61,722 nt of DNA from the NCBI GenBank assembly GCA_009731375.1, contig BJOX01000278.1, positions 422,497 through 484,218 of the forward strand, read 5' to 3'. The notes under the pieces are model-generated. The model ran no database searches, was not told where the DNA came from, and saw only the letters and a list, made by a program, of their open reading frames with translations. A program made the position numbers and the translations under genes. Below, piece by piece: positions 23,605 through 32,512 of this stretch (positions within the stretch are counted from its first letter, which is position 1; each line of letters begins with the position of its first letter). The stretch comes from Paulinella micropora (Eukaryota; Cercozoa; Imbricatea; Euglyphida).

Positions 23605-24285
23605 ATGTCTAGCGCTGCCGGACCCAGCGACCTCGGCGGCGGCTCCGCCGAGGAGGACGTGCCCCACTCGAGCTTCTGGGCCAGGTACTTCCAAGTCGTG
23701 ATAACCCACGAGCTGAAAAGTCGGAAGAAGCGGGGCCGCCTCGCTGCCTATGCCGGCCCGGGGACACCCCCGAAGCGCCGGGCGTTTTCCCGGACCAGGT
23801 GGCCCCTGCGCCCCGGCCCGCAGGACTGTTTCCTGGCGGCCAGGCTAGTGTCCCTCAACAAGGAGGCTCTCACCGCGGCGATCGGCGCCCAGGCCTCGTG
23901 CACCCCGGCCGCGGTGGCGGACTGTATGCTGGGGGTGGGCTCGCGCCACGCGCTGTCGACGGGCTGCGCGCCCGACCCCAGCACCACGGACAAGCTGGTG
24001 GCCTTCTTTGCCGGCGTGCTGCAGCACCGGGCCACCAGGGCCAACCCCCGCTGCACGGGGCCCAAGCCGCACGGCAGCGCCCCGCGGTGCGGCTGCGCCT
24101 TCCGGCACAACGCCCTGGGGCGGGCCCTGGCACTCAGCGCCTGGCCTGCCTGCAGCTTGGGGCAGGACAACCTCGGTCGCTGCCTGGAGCTGCTGCGACA
24201 GGCAGGAGCGGAGGCTGTGCGCCGCGCGCTCGAGCCAGTGTTTCACCGGCCCATGACGAAGCGCGGCGCAGGCAGGACGAACTAA
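23605..24285 (+). CDS. GC-rich block ORF, 226 residues, unassigned
   Basis: ATG at 23605 is chosen because upstream in-frame sequence is poly-C/G next to the gap. The stop is TAA at 24283-24285. The N terminus is acidic and Ser/Gly-rich, followed by FWARYFQVVITHELKSRKKR. The middle has Ala/Leu-rich helices. Around residues 150-180 there is a Cys/His cluster, C-x5-H-x5-CGCAFRH and later C..C, that might bind zinc. It ends basic (MTKRGAGRTN). It is uninterrupted, unlike the block's two longest genes. The next ORF follows after 15 nt in another frame, and the AATAAA at 25112 would serve both. Confidence 0.5.
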   Translation: MSSAAGPSDLGGGSAEEDVPHSSFWARYFQVVITHELKSRKKRGRLAAYAGPGTPPKRRAFSRTRWPLRPGPQDCFLAARLVSLNKEALTAAIGAQASCTPAAVADCMLGVGSRHALSTGCAPDPSTTDKLVAFFAGVLQHRATRANPRCTGPKPHGSAPRCGCAFRHNALGRALALSAWPACSLGQDNLGRCLELLRQAGAEAVRRALEPVFHRPMTKRGAGRTN

Positions 24286-24300
24286 GCTCCGAGTGCTAGT

Positions 24301-24968
24301 TCGCCCTGTTGGCGCTGGGGGCCAGGCCACAGAACGCGCTGTGGCTGTGGTACGACGGCCGTTTCTGGCCGGCCCACCTAGATTCCCTCACGGGCCAGAG
24401 CAGGCGCCACGAACTCACGGTGCGGCTGCGTGTCCTCGAGCCGGGCGACGGGCCCGGCCCGCACTCTGCCGGCCGGGCTCTGTCCCCGGCGGACACGGCG
24501 CTCCTCCTCGACGCCCTGGCCCCTCCCCCGCCGAGCGCCTCGTCCAGGCTACGCGACGTGCTAGCGTCCGCGGTACAGCGGGCCGGGCCCCGCTACGCCC
24601 TGCGCTCCTTTTTGGTGCGCCCCAACTACGACGGAGTGCCTGTCTCTGCCCCCGCCGCCGTCAAGTGGTCCGAGTACTTTGCCCAGAGCTTCGAGGTGAC
24701 GGAGCTCGCGGTGGCGGGGGAGCAGCCGGAGGGCCGGGGGGCGCTGTGCCTGCCTGCGCACGCCCGCCAGCAGCCCTTCCACCGCTTCTTTCGTCAGTAC
24801 CTAGACCCGCACCTCCGCCAAGTGCGGCGCGACTGGCCGGTGGCGCTGTCGGTGCTCGTTGGCTCGTATTGTTTCGGGGGAGGGGGGATCCACGGCGGGA
24901 GCAGGCTCGAGGAGGGCTCCCACCCCGACCGGGTGGCCGATAGCCACGGCCGCCCGGCCGAGCACTGA
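24301..24968 (+). CDS. GC-rich block ORF without an ATG, about 222 residues, unassigned
   Basis: The frame opens directly after an in-frame TAG (24298-24300) and closes with TGA at 24966-24968. No Met codon is found in it. It is clearly protein-like: NALWLWYDGRFWPAHLDSL, YALRSFLVRPNYDGVP, KWSEYFAQSFEVTEL, FHRFFRQYLDPHLRQVRRDW. Lack of an AUG points to a downstream exon, a frameshifted extension of the ORF at 23605 (15 nt away), or a lost start. The TGCTAG at its edge would suit a splice acceptor. Poly(A) signal 144 nt after the stop. Confidence 0.45.
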
Positions 24969-25111
24969 CTTACTGGCCGCTTCCGCGCCCCCCAGGCCGT
25001 CCGGAGGGTTCGGTGCCGGGGGCTCGCCCGGCCTCTCTGCCGGCCCCCCTTTCTGCCCAGAGGGCGGGGGGAAGCCGTCCGCCCCCCGGCCCTTTCTTTT
25101 CGGTTGGTGTC

Positions 25112-25117
25112 AATAAA
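25112..25117 (+). terminator. Poly(A) signal of the GC-rich block
   Basis: AATAAA within GTGTCAATAAAAATCATGG, followed after about 15 nt by a GT-rich stretch (CTGTCTGTGTTTTATG), the usual vertebrate/viral 3'-end arrangement. It lies 144 nt after the stop of the ORF ending at 24968. Confidence 0.7.
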
Positions 25118-25350
25118 AATCATGGCGTGGACTGTCTGTGTTTTATGATCGCTCGTCCGCGCGGCGGCGCTCTGCACCCGCCACGCCTTTGACACGCGGC
25201 GCGCCCAAAGGAGCGGGACAAGAGAGAAGGGGGTACCAGGGAGGAGAGTGGGGTCCTCCTCCCCTCCCTTCCTTCCTTCCCCCCTCCCCCGCGGCACCCG
25301 CCCGCTCTCCCCAGACCGCCTGCCCCGTGCCGACACCTACCTGCCACCCC

Positions 25351-25561
25351 GTGGGGAGGAGACGCTCGCGCCGGAACCCCACCCCGTGGGGAGGAGACGC
25401 TCGCGCCGGAACCCCGCCCCGTGGGGAGGAGACGCTCGCGCCGGAACCCCACCCCCGTGGGGAGGAGACGCTCGCGCCGGAACCCCGCCCAGTGGGGAGG
25501 AGACGCTCGCGCCGGAACCCCACCCCGTGGGGAGGAGACGCTCGCGCCGGAGTTTTACCCC
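25351..25561. repeat. Tandem array, six units of about 35 bp, GC-rich
   Basis: Units GTGGGGAGGAGACGCTCGCG plus CCGGAACCCCACCCC, almost identical, start at about 25351, 25386, 25421, 25457, 25492 and 25527. The array ends just before the start of the long gene at 25578, where it may act as promoter-proximal DNA. High identity implies recent amplification or homogenisation. Confidence 0.9.
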
Positions 25562-25577
25562 CGGGCCCTACGCCCCC

Positions 25578-27588
25578 ATGTTCCGCGCCGCCGGGCTGGC
25601 CCGGGCCCCGCCTGGGGCGCCCGGGTTGCGTACCACGCGGGAGGCGGCGCTGGAGGTAGGGGCCGAACACATCCGTGGCACGGGCTCTCCGTGCCGGACC
25701 TGCTGCACCTGCGGCTCAGCGGCGCCTCCCGCACCCAGCTGGACGACGCCAGGCTGCTCCTGCTGCTCCGCCTAGTGCGCCGGGTGGTCCTGTCGTACCT
25801 GCTGTTTTGTTACGCCCTGGACCGGTCCGTGTGGACCAGCCTGTGCAGCCGGCTAGCGTCCCTGCGCGGAGAGGCGGCGGGCCTGCGCGGGCGCCGGACA
25901 CCGGGCTGCCTGCAGTTCCTGTCTGTCCTAGACAGGGCCGGGCTGCCGCCGGCGGAGCGCGACCGGCTCACCGACGAGTACTACGCCGCGCTGTGCCACC
26001 GGGTGGGTGTGGCAGGGACGCCCCCCCCGCCACCCGCGGGCCCGGCGCTTCGCAACCGCCCGGCCCTCGGCCACGCGTGGGTAGCCTGCCTCCGCGCGGA
26101 CGGCGCGGCCCCCACCGCCGCGTTCGTAGCGCACGTCCGGGGGCTGCTGGCGCTCTTGCCGGACCGGGGGTGCTGGGGCGCGGCGAAAGGCCGCGCGCAG
26201 CGCCTGCTGAGGGTACAGCGCGCCTTTACCCCCGCCGTGTGGTGCGGCTGGCTCGCGAAGGGTTGGTTCCGCCGCCTGGAGCTCGACTGCCGCGCGGCCC
26301 AGCCGACCGCCGGCCGGGCCTACGTGTCCGACTTTTGCGGCAGCTGTGCGAGCGCCCCCCCGGCGGGGCCGGCCACTTCTTCCGGCCAGGCCTGGTGGAG
26401 AAGTTGCACGTCCGCGGTGGGGGCAGGGTGGATCTCCAGGCCTTGTTCACTCTGCTGCCGGCCGCCTTCGGCCGGCTCCGCACCCTGTGGCTCCAGTGCA
26501 CGGACGCGGCGGCCGGCGGGGCGCGCCCGGCCTGGGCGCTCGCCTCGGACACCCTGCTGGACTGCCGTGTGTCGCTGCGCCCCCGCCCCGGCCCGGGCCG
26601 CGTCGCCCGCTGCTGGCGGAGGGCGGCGCCGGCGGCCCGCGCCCCCGACACCACGCTGGTGCTACCACGAGCGCACACGGTCGTGTTTTTGTGCCCGGAG
26701 CCACCGCCCCTGAAGCTGTGCCTGCGGGGCTGCCAGCGCCCGCGGTTTGTCTCCACCACCGCCGAGAACATGTGGTTCGAAGACTGCTGCTTGTCTACCC
26801 TGAAGGGCTTGCTCCTCCCGACGTTTGCCGCTGCACGGGCGCCCCGGCCGGCCGGGGTCGTGCTGGTAGACTGCCCGCGCCTGGCGGAAACCAAGGTAGG
26901 CTGGGGCCTGCCCAGCCTAACCGTCCGGGGCCAGTGCGCTCTCACAGTCATCGAAGACGACGACCGCGACTCGCAGACCCAGTACGACTTGACGGCCGCG
27001 CTGGGCGCCGTGGACGGCCAGAACGAGCTGGGCCTCCGTTTTCTGTCGCCGCAGCACACCTTGCTGCTAGGGGTGGGCCCGGAGCGGGCGGGGCGCCTCC
27101 GCGTCCACCCGGGCCGCGCGCCCCGGGAGTTGTGGCTCCTGGCGCTGGCGCCCACCGCACAGGCGCCCCTGCTGCTGCCGGCCGCCCCGCCGGCCTTCTT
27201 CCGGCACACACTGCTGCACTGCCAGGGGCTGCACTGGCCGCGCGGGCTGGACCACGATCTCTTGGCCCGCGGCTACCACCAGCCCTGGGCGGGGGTCTCG
27301 CTCGGGCGGCCGGACCGCCTGGCCTGCCTACAGACCGCCCGGCCCTGGCTGGCCCCGGAGGTAGCTTGCGAGGTCCAGGGCGCCTTGTGGCAAGCGCTGC
27401 GCAGCCCGCGGGGGCTGGCGCTGCCATGCGTGCAGCGTGTGCTGCTGGGCACCGGGCCCCTGAGCCCTCCCGACCCGGCGTGGCTGTTGCGGCTCTGCCC
27501 CCTGAACCGGGTAGTCCTGCTGCGGGGTGCGGGGGGGCTGGGCTGCCGGCGGCTCACGCTGTGTGCGCCCCAGATTGTGCAGTCATAA
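25578..27588 (+). pseudogene. GC-rich block, longest gene, two frameshifts, unassigned
   Basis: Probable start ATG 25578, stop TAA 27586-27588 at the very edge of the block. The plausible coding frame changes near 25665 and again near 26350, the latter at a run of C (26354-26361), typical of homopolymer indels. Total potential is roughly 670 residues. The early part has VPDLLHLRLSGASRTQL and a long hydrophobic helix, then WHAC-poor Arg/Leu-rich helices. The last 400 residues have short repeating hydrophobic strands with Cys (FLCPEPPPLKLCLRGC, NMWFEDCCLSTLKGLL, GVVLVDCPRLAE), which looks like a solenoid (leucine-rich-repeat or beta-helix type). An F-box/LRR layout is one possibility; no family is claimed. 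Confidence 0.4.
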
Positions 27589-27589
27589 A

Positions 27590-27860
27590 ATTCCGCAACG
27601 AGCACAGCAGCGTAGAGTGTCGCAGATATGTCGTATATGTCGCACTGTGTAAGAGTGTCGCCATATTTGATATCTAGCAATGGCACTATTTCTTGCGCAA
27701 TCCTCACTTTGCTAAAGAGAGGCTTCGCGAGGTCGGGAATTGTGATCAAGAGGTTGCTTTGACCCTGTTCTGGTCTATTCCTCTTTTATAGGTGTGTGTT
27801 TTATAGTAGACTGGGTAATTAAGGAAGAAGACCTCTTCATCATCATATGTTGCCAACTCC
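27590..27860 (-). pseudogene. Old Ty3-like gag, N-terminal part, on the far side of the GC block
   Basis: On the minus strand LAKPLFSKVR..LLDIKYGDTLTQ..YDISATLYAAVL lines up with LLGKLVSDPEERKKIQHIKFGDTHTHLELLDAIFGVY of the intact Gag (about residues 155-205). Before it, YDDEEVFFLN..HTYKRGIDQNR resembles YDLTKEEFDNK..DTYVWIPQDQR. A TGA and frame changes break it. It is the missing upstream part of the gag fragment at 20560-21672, with the same orientation and adjoining residues. Confidence 0.7.
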
Positions 27861-27969
27861 TCCCATGCGACTATTAACTAAGATATTTTGTCTAATATCC
27901 TCCATCACCTCTCTCTTTCCCTCTGTCAGTGGAGAGCATCCAGTCTGACTTACACTCGCTTCTTGTGCG

Positions 27970-28006
<37 letters not shown>

Positions 28007-28154
28007 CGCTCNNNNNNNNNNNNNNNNNNNNNNNNNNNNNNNNNNNNNNNNNNNNNNNNNNNNNNNNNNNNNNNNNNNNNNNNNNNNNNNNNNNNNNNNN
28101 NNNNNNNNNNNNNNNNNNNNNNNNNNNNNNNNNNNNNNNNNNNNNNNNNNNNNN

Positions 28155-28735
28155 TTTTTTCTTTTCTTTTCTCTCTATGCAACCTTCTTCTCCTTCTTCC
28201 TTTTCTCTGTTGAAATAGTTACGGGGCGTCAGGCCCTACACAAAGATTGGTCAAAAGAGATGTTTTGTAGAACTCAGTCTGTCTTCGGTCAGTGCTTCGA
28301 TACTTGTTTTGCTCTTGTGTGAGAGATGTGCAATTTCCTCTGGTTTCTACGGAGAAAATGCAAGGAAAATGGTTCAGAACAGAGAGTGGGAGTGCTATGA
28401 TCGTTTCTCCTCTGTCTGTGTGTTTGTTTGATGTTTGTTTCGCACTTGTTCTACTTAGCTTTATGCAAGCAGCAAGAGGGAGTGAAGTAGGTGTGGTCTG
28501 GTATCTTGTAGAAGAGCACAGAGGCCAAATGTGCACAACTTGAAGGGCGAAATGTCATCATGCCAGCTTGTGACAAATCATCTTGATTGCTTGTTTGTAA
28601 GTTTTTCGTTTGAGGATGAGTTGGAGTGTTTGTTTTCGTCTGATGTCTGTGCGACAGATCAGCGAAAAATAAATTTGTGCTTATCTGATGTCTGTGCGAC
28701 AGATCAGAAATCAGCCTTGAGCTATTGACTCCAAA
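28155..28735 (-). mobile_element. 5' leader of the old minus-strand Ty3-like element
   Basis: Read on the minus strand this aligns over several hundred bases with the leader of the young element (29076-29480). Shared stretches include TACATTTGGAGTC, TGATTTCT..CACAG.CA.CAGA, ACAAA.ACTCCAA.., TCACAAGC.. and CTCTTGCTG. The two therefore form a long, diverged head-to-head inverted repeat centred on the LTRs. A duplicated hairpin, TCTGATGTCTGTGCGACAGA, occurs at about 28638 and 28684. The gap 28012-28154 and a poly-C run separate it from the gag fragment. Confidence 0.8.
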
Positions 28736-28837
28736 TGTACTATCCCCACGCGCGATAGCTCAACGGAAGAGTAAGTCAGTAATATCAATATAACCAAACA
28801 CAGTCCTCAAAAAGAGAATGATGTCTCGTTATATTAC
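28736..28837 (-). mobile_element. LTR of the old element, part 1 (inner part)
   Basis: Reverse-oriented, diverged copy of the young LTR. CCAAACACAGTCCTC..GAGAATGATGTCTCGTTATATTA is the reverse complement of 28988-29037. It is broken at TATTAC (28837), where the young 5' LTR starts. The rest is at 39514-39654. Confidence 0.85.
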
Positions 28838-29075
28838 TGTAGGCATCACCCCCCGGATAGCCGGTAAAAAGTACCTTTTCCTAGTGACAGGTGCACCAGC
28901 TTGTTTTTCAGTATTATTTGTCCGGATTGGACCTGATGCCATTTTATTCCTGGTCTGTTGCCGTTTTCCTTTTTGGCTTCACTGAGCTAATATAACGAGA
29001 CATCATTCTCATCTTTTGAGGACTGTGTTTGGTTGTATTATCGACTTTTTACGAGCTAGCGTTGGGGGCATTACA
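28838..29075 (+). repeat. 5' LTR, 238 bp
   Basis: Starts TGTAGGCATCACCCCCCGG and ends GGGGGCATTACA. It differs from the 3' LTR at three sites (A/G in CCTRGTGAC, T/C in ATTAYCGAC, G/T in GAGCTAKCG). The promoter should lie here; no clear TATA box is seen. Confidence 0.95.
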
Positions 29076-29077
29076 TT

Positions 29078-29095
29078 TGGAGTCCACATCACTAG
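29078..29095 (+). other. Candidate primer binding site
   Basis: TGGAGTCCACATCACTAG begins 2 nt after the LTR, with the TGG that would pair with a tRNA CCA end. TTTGGAGTC is also kept in the old element (28727-28735, reverse strand). I could not match a particular tRNA; the 3' half does not look like a T arm, so priming may use a short match or an internal tRNA site. Confidence 0.45.
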
Positions 29096-29844
29096 GGTGA
29101 TTTCTTTCTGCTTTGCCACACAGGCAACAGAGTGAATTTTCACTGACCTGTCTCACAAACAAATACTCCAACACAGCTCCCTCATAACTCTTTCACAAAA
29201 CAAATAATTTGATTGGTCTCAAGCAGGTGTCTCGTACCCTCTAGCCCAATCCATATCTGTGTGCTCACAAGGAGACATCAGATACAAACTCTCTGTCGTT
29301 CTTGCTGTTCTCACACAGAGACCAAGAAGAAGGAGGTGGACAGAAGAGTGAAGGAACACACACAAAACACAAACAAGCATAGGGACAGGAGCACAACACT
29401 CTACCCTTCTAGTTTGTGCATTTATCTGCATTATCTCACACATACGTCAGAGTATTTTTGCAACTCTCTGATCGTTTTCTAAAGGTAGGTCTGAGAACCT
29501 ATCCGACCGACTGTCGACTTCTCAAGGAGAGCTTTTCTAGCTTCTCTATTACTATCTGTGTGTAGGTCCAAGTGCCTCATACTAGATACAATATAGAAAA
29601 GAAGGAGGAGAAAGTAATCTGAGTAAGGAGAACAAGAAATCGGAGAAAGTCTCAAAGACTATTTTTCTCAAACAAAAACAAACATACAAACAGTGTTTCA
29701 TAGAGGACAGGGAATCTCACTCTACCCTCTCTATTAGTTTCTCTCTTCACTAGTCAATCGACTGAAGGAGGAACAGAACACAAACGAACAAAAACCAAAC
29801 ATAGGAGCTGACACTGTCCTCCTGTTAATTACTACTACGACATC

Positions 29845-32490
29845 ATGTCGACAGAGACCGCCGAAGTGAGTGAATTCTCGGAGGCAGAACAAAGAAGAGA
29901 AGAAGAAGGAGCAGGAGGAGGAGGAAGAGGACTGAATGAAGGAGGAGGAGGAGGAGGAGATGAAGGAGTAGGAGGAGGAGTAGAAGAGGGCTGGGATGAT
30001 GAAGGAAGATATGGAGGAGACGAAGATGAAGGAGGATTTGAACAAGAAGAGACGGGAGGAGGAGGAGCATATGGTAATCCCTTACCACCTGCCTACACGG
30101 GAGGAGGAGGACGAAAAATGATCGACTTGATTCATAGTGATGGAGAGGAGATCACAGTGGAGGAACAACAGTGGGTGCAAGACCACTATGACCTCACTAA
30201 AGAAGAGTTTGATAACAAGATGGGGGTAGAGAAGGATACCTATGTGTGGATCCCTCAGGATCAAAGAAGAGAGAAAAGTCGTGCTAAAAAGGATGTCTAT
30301 ATCCTATTATCAAACACAGCACAGCTCCTCGGCAAACTGGTCTCTGATCCAGAAGAGAGAAAGAAGATACAGCATATCAAGTTTGGGGACACACACACCC
30401 ACCTTGAATTACTCGATGCTATCTTTGGGGTGTACACTCAAACCCTGATTTGGGAACGTACATACGGCCCGCGATGTGAGGGTTACCTCCAGTACACAAA
30501 CCCGAGAGCAACGGCCAGATTCCTCGCGACTGGTCAGGAGGCAGTCGATGTAACAAAAATGAAGACCAATCTGGGTTCGAAAAACTCGAGTGGCATATTT
30601 CATTTTTTTACAATGGAAATAAAGGCCTTGGAGGAGGGGAAGGCAGAGATGGAAAAAAGCATTAAGGCAGCAGGAGAAACTCATCCTGTGATTGATGAGT
30701 TAGAGAAGACCGACAGAGTTCTGACCAAGATCAGACTGTTGATGGGTGCGTTACTGCACAAGGAGGCATGGAAGAGATGGATTCCTACCAAGGATCACTC
30801 TGTCCTTAAATCACTTAGTAACGCACCACCGGTCGCCAACAAAGCAGGTGTTGACCAATATGTGGAGAAATATAATTTTCTCAGATCTGCTTCTGAATTG
30901 GTGGCCTTTATCACTCATGCTCAAAAGCTGGTGATATCTGAGAAGAAGAAGGCGAAAGAGAATGAGGAGTTCGAGAAGACGATGAGACTGGAAAGAATGA
31001 AAGCAAAAGTGAGTGGTGCAAAGACACACCCTCCGACATATTTGACCCCACCAGCTCCTGCCCCACCAGCCCCTGCACCCTCGGGCTCAACTACGGTGGT
31101 GGTCACAAACACGGAGAAGAAGGACAGACAGAACATCATAAATGCCTTCAAGGGGAAGAAAGGAGGAGTGGCAAGTCTCATGCTATATGCCAAGACGAGC
31201 TCAGACAAAGACTCTGATGCTTCGCTTTTGAGCAAGCTCAAAGAGATCAATGCCTGCATGAAGGCTTTTCCTTGCGACGAAACGCAGGAATACGAGGCCC
31301 TTGTTACTGTTTTTGACCAATCTCTAGTCTCGGAGGGATTTGATCTGACACAGTACAAGTTTTTGAGAAAGAAGGAGGAGATTAAGAGAAACAATGCAAC
31401 AGGCCTAGACGCTCAGTGTGAACTGGCGGTGGCCACACTCATTTCATATTTTCAATCTCATGGATACCAGCATCTCTGCACTGGTACTCTCATAGGATTT
31501 GAAATCTTTGAGACAGTGGCGATGAGTTTGAGGAGTGCTGTTGGCTTGGCGGCGACCCTTACGGAGGTAGTTTCCTCCTATGGGCTATTCTATGGCCGCA
31601 AGTCGATCATCCTCTATTTCTTTTCGGCGTTACACACAGTTAACCCGAGTAAGCTTACTCAGCTCATACAACAATGCTCGACGTTTAGCTCAGTGAAGTC
31701 CAAGAACTTCCTCGAGACACACGTGTTCGAAAATACGGTTCAAAGCGTTGCTCCGTCAGCACTGTTTCAAGAAGTGATGAGTGCATGCTCAAACATGGAC
31801 TCGCTCACGGAGGCACATACGGCACAGGCAGGCGGTGTACCTGTTGGCGCACAAGCCACGTACACAAACAGAGTTGCCGGTTGGAAGAGACAGAGAGAGC
31901 CAGACCTGAAGACCGCATGTTGGAGGTGGTTCGCGGGCTTGCAGTGTAAGGCACAGATGGAGAACAGAGACTGCTCTTTCAATCATGATAGGCAGAACCC
32001 AACAGCAAGGGCAAATTTTCTGAGCAGGACGGAAGGCAAGGAACCGGGCCTTTTCAATATGCTTCAGATTGCCGCTGTGAACGAAGGTTGGTATGCCAAT
32101 ATGTGTGATGATGAGGAGTTACGAGAGGCAATCATTACCTACATGAAGAGGATGAAGGAGAAGAAGGAGGAAAGGGAGAGACAAAAGAACTTAAAGGCCT
32201 CTCAAAGAGGACGAGGAGGAGGAGCAGGAGCAGGAGGACGAGGAGGAGGAGGACGAGGAGGAGGAACATGGAGAGGAGCCTCGAGGTGGCAAGGAACCCC
32301 TCAGAGAGGAAAAGGAGGAGGTCGGGGATATACCCCTTATGGATGGAGAGCTGTTCGAGCGCCAGCCCCCTCCACCCAGAGGAGGAGGAGGCTCATGGGC
32401 AAGCTCCGACCCGAATTTCGGTCGAGCTCAGGCCTAAAACACTGCCTCGGAGACCGATACGTCATCCTACCCGGACACTACTCAAGGTAA
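29845..32490 (+). CDS. gag: Gag of the Ty3-like element (881 residues, CCCH finger and RGG box)
   Basis: Structural protein that forms the retrotransposon particle and packages its RNA. ATG at 29845 follows a leader of 769 nt; stop TAA at 32488-32490. Residues 1-90 are Gly/Glu-rich low complexity. About 92-560 are mixed helical sequence with charged coiled-coil-like stretches (near 350-390) and a Pro/Ala-rich hinge near 395-415; this part is shared with the decayed gag at 20560-21672. Near 692-714 there is one zinc finger of form CX8CX8CX3H (CWRWFAGLQC..C..H), not the usual CCHC knuckle. The C terminus is an RGG-rich RNA-binding tail. It is long for a Ty3/Gypsy Gag. Frame is 1; the next ORF is not reached by a simple frameshift. 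Confidence 0.9.
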   Translation: MSTETAEVSEFSEAEQRREEEGAGGGGRGLNEGGGGGGDEGVGGGVEEGWDDEGRYGGDEDEGGFEQEETGGGGAYGNPLPPAYTGGGGRKMIDLIHSDGEEITVEEQQWVQDHYDLTKEEFDNKMGVEKDTYVWIPQDQRREKSRAKKDVYILLSNTAQLLGKLVSDPEERKKIQHIKFGDTHTHLELLDAIFGVYTQTLIWERTYGPRCEGYLQYTNPRATARFLATGQEAVDVTKMKTNLGSKNSSGIFHFFTMEIKALEEGKAEMEKSIKAAGETHPVIDELEKTDRVLTKIRLLMGALLHKEAWKRWIPTKDHSVLKSLSNAPPVANKAGVDQYVEKYNFLRSASELVAFITHAQKLVISEKKKAKENEEFEKTMRLERMKAKVSGAKTHPPTYLTPPAPAPPAPAPSGSTTVVVTNTEKKDRQNIINAFKGKKGGVASLMLYAKTSSDKDSDASLLSKLKEINACMKAFPCDETQEYEALVTVFDQSLVSEGFDLTQYKFLRKKEEIKRNNATGLDAQCELAVATLISYFQSHGYQHLCTGTLIGFEIFETVAMSLRSAVGLAATLTEVVSSYGLFYGRKSIILYFFSALHTVNPSKLTQLIQQCSTFSSVKSKNFLETHVFENTVQSVAPSALFQEVMSACSNMDSLTEAHTAQAGGVPVGAQATYTNRVAGWKRQREPDLKTACWRWFAGLQCKAQMENRDCSFNHDRQNPTARANFLSRTEGKEPGLFNMLQIAAVNEGWYANMCDDEELREAIITYMKRMKEKKEERERQKNLKASQRGRGGGAGAGGRGGGGRGGGTWRGASRWQGTPQRGKGGGRGYTPYGWRAVRAPAPSTQRRRRLMGKLRPEFRSSSGLKHCLGDRYVILPGHYSR

Positions 32491-32512
32491 TCGTTTCGAG
32501 GTGGTGGAATGA

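Larger units (their letters stand above)
21675..27588. mobile_element. GC-rich virus-like gene block inserted in the old gag
   Basis: About 5.9 kb with sharply higher GC than either flank and no microsatellites of the kind that fill the rest of the window. It carries long ORFs on both strands, short intergenic gaps, two tandem arrays with units of about 35 bp and an AATAAA signal with a GT-rich downstream element. The two gag fragments on either side are in the same orientation and in the correct order, so the block sits inside gag, with about 20 Gag residues missing or unrecognisable at the junction. Its ends are weakly inverted (ATGCTGCA at 21675; ATGACTGCA read inward from about 27588). 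Gene density, both-strand coding and composition suggest a DNA-virus fragment, but no protein could be assigned to a family. A gap (22901-23438) lies inside. Confidence 0.55.

Noticed and set aside
22325-23709. Very long frames over 22325-23709 on both strands
   Set aside because: They are open only because the N gap at 22901-23438 has no stops; coding evidence is limited to the parts used in the annotated genes.
23845-24330. Minus-strand ORFs opposite 23605-24968
   Set aside because: GC-rich DNA leaves antisense frames open; the plus frames have better composition and a poly(A) signal.
28746-28775. tRNA 5' half (A-box-like GATAGCTCAACGGAAGAG)
   Set aside because: It aligns with the end of the young LTR in reverse (CGCTAGCTCG..), so it is LTR sequence; no T arm or acceptor pairing follows.
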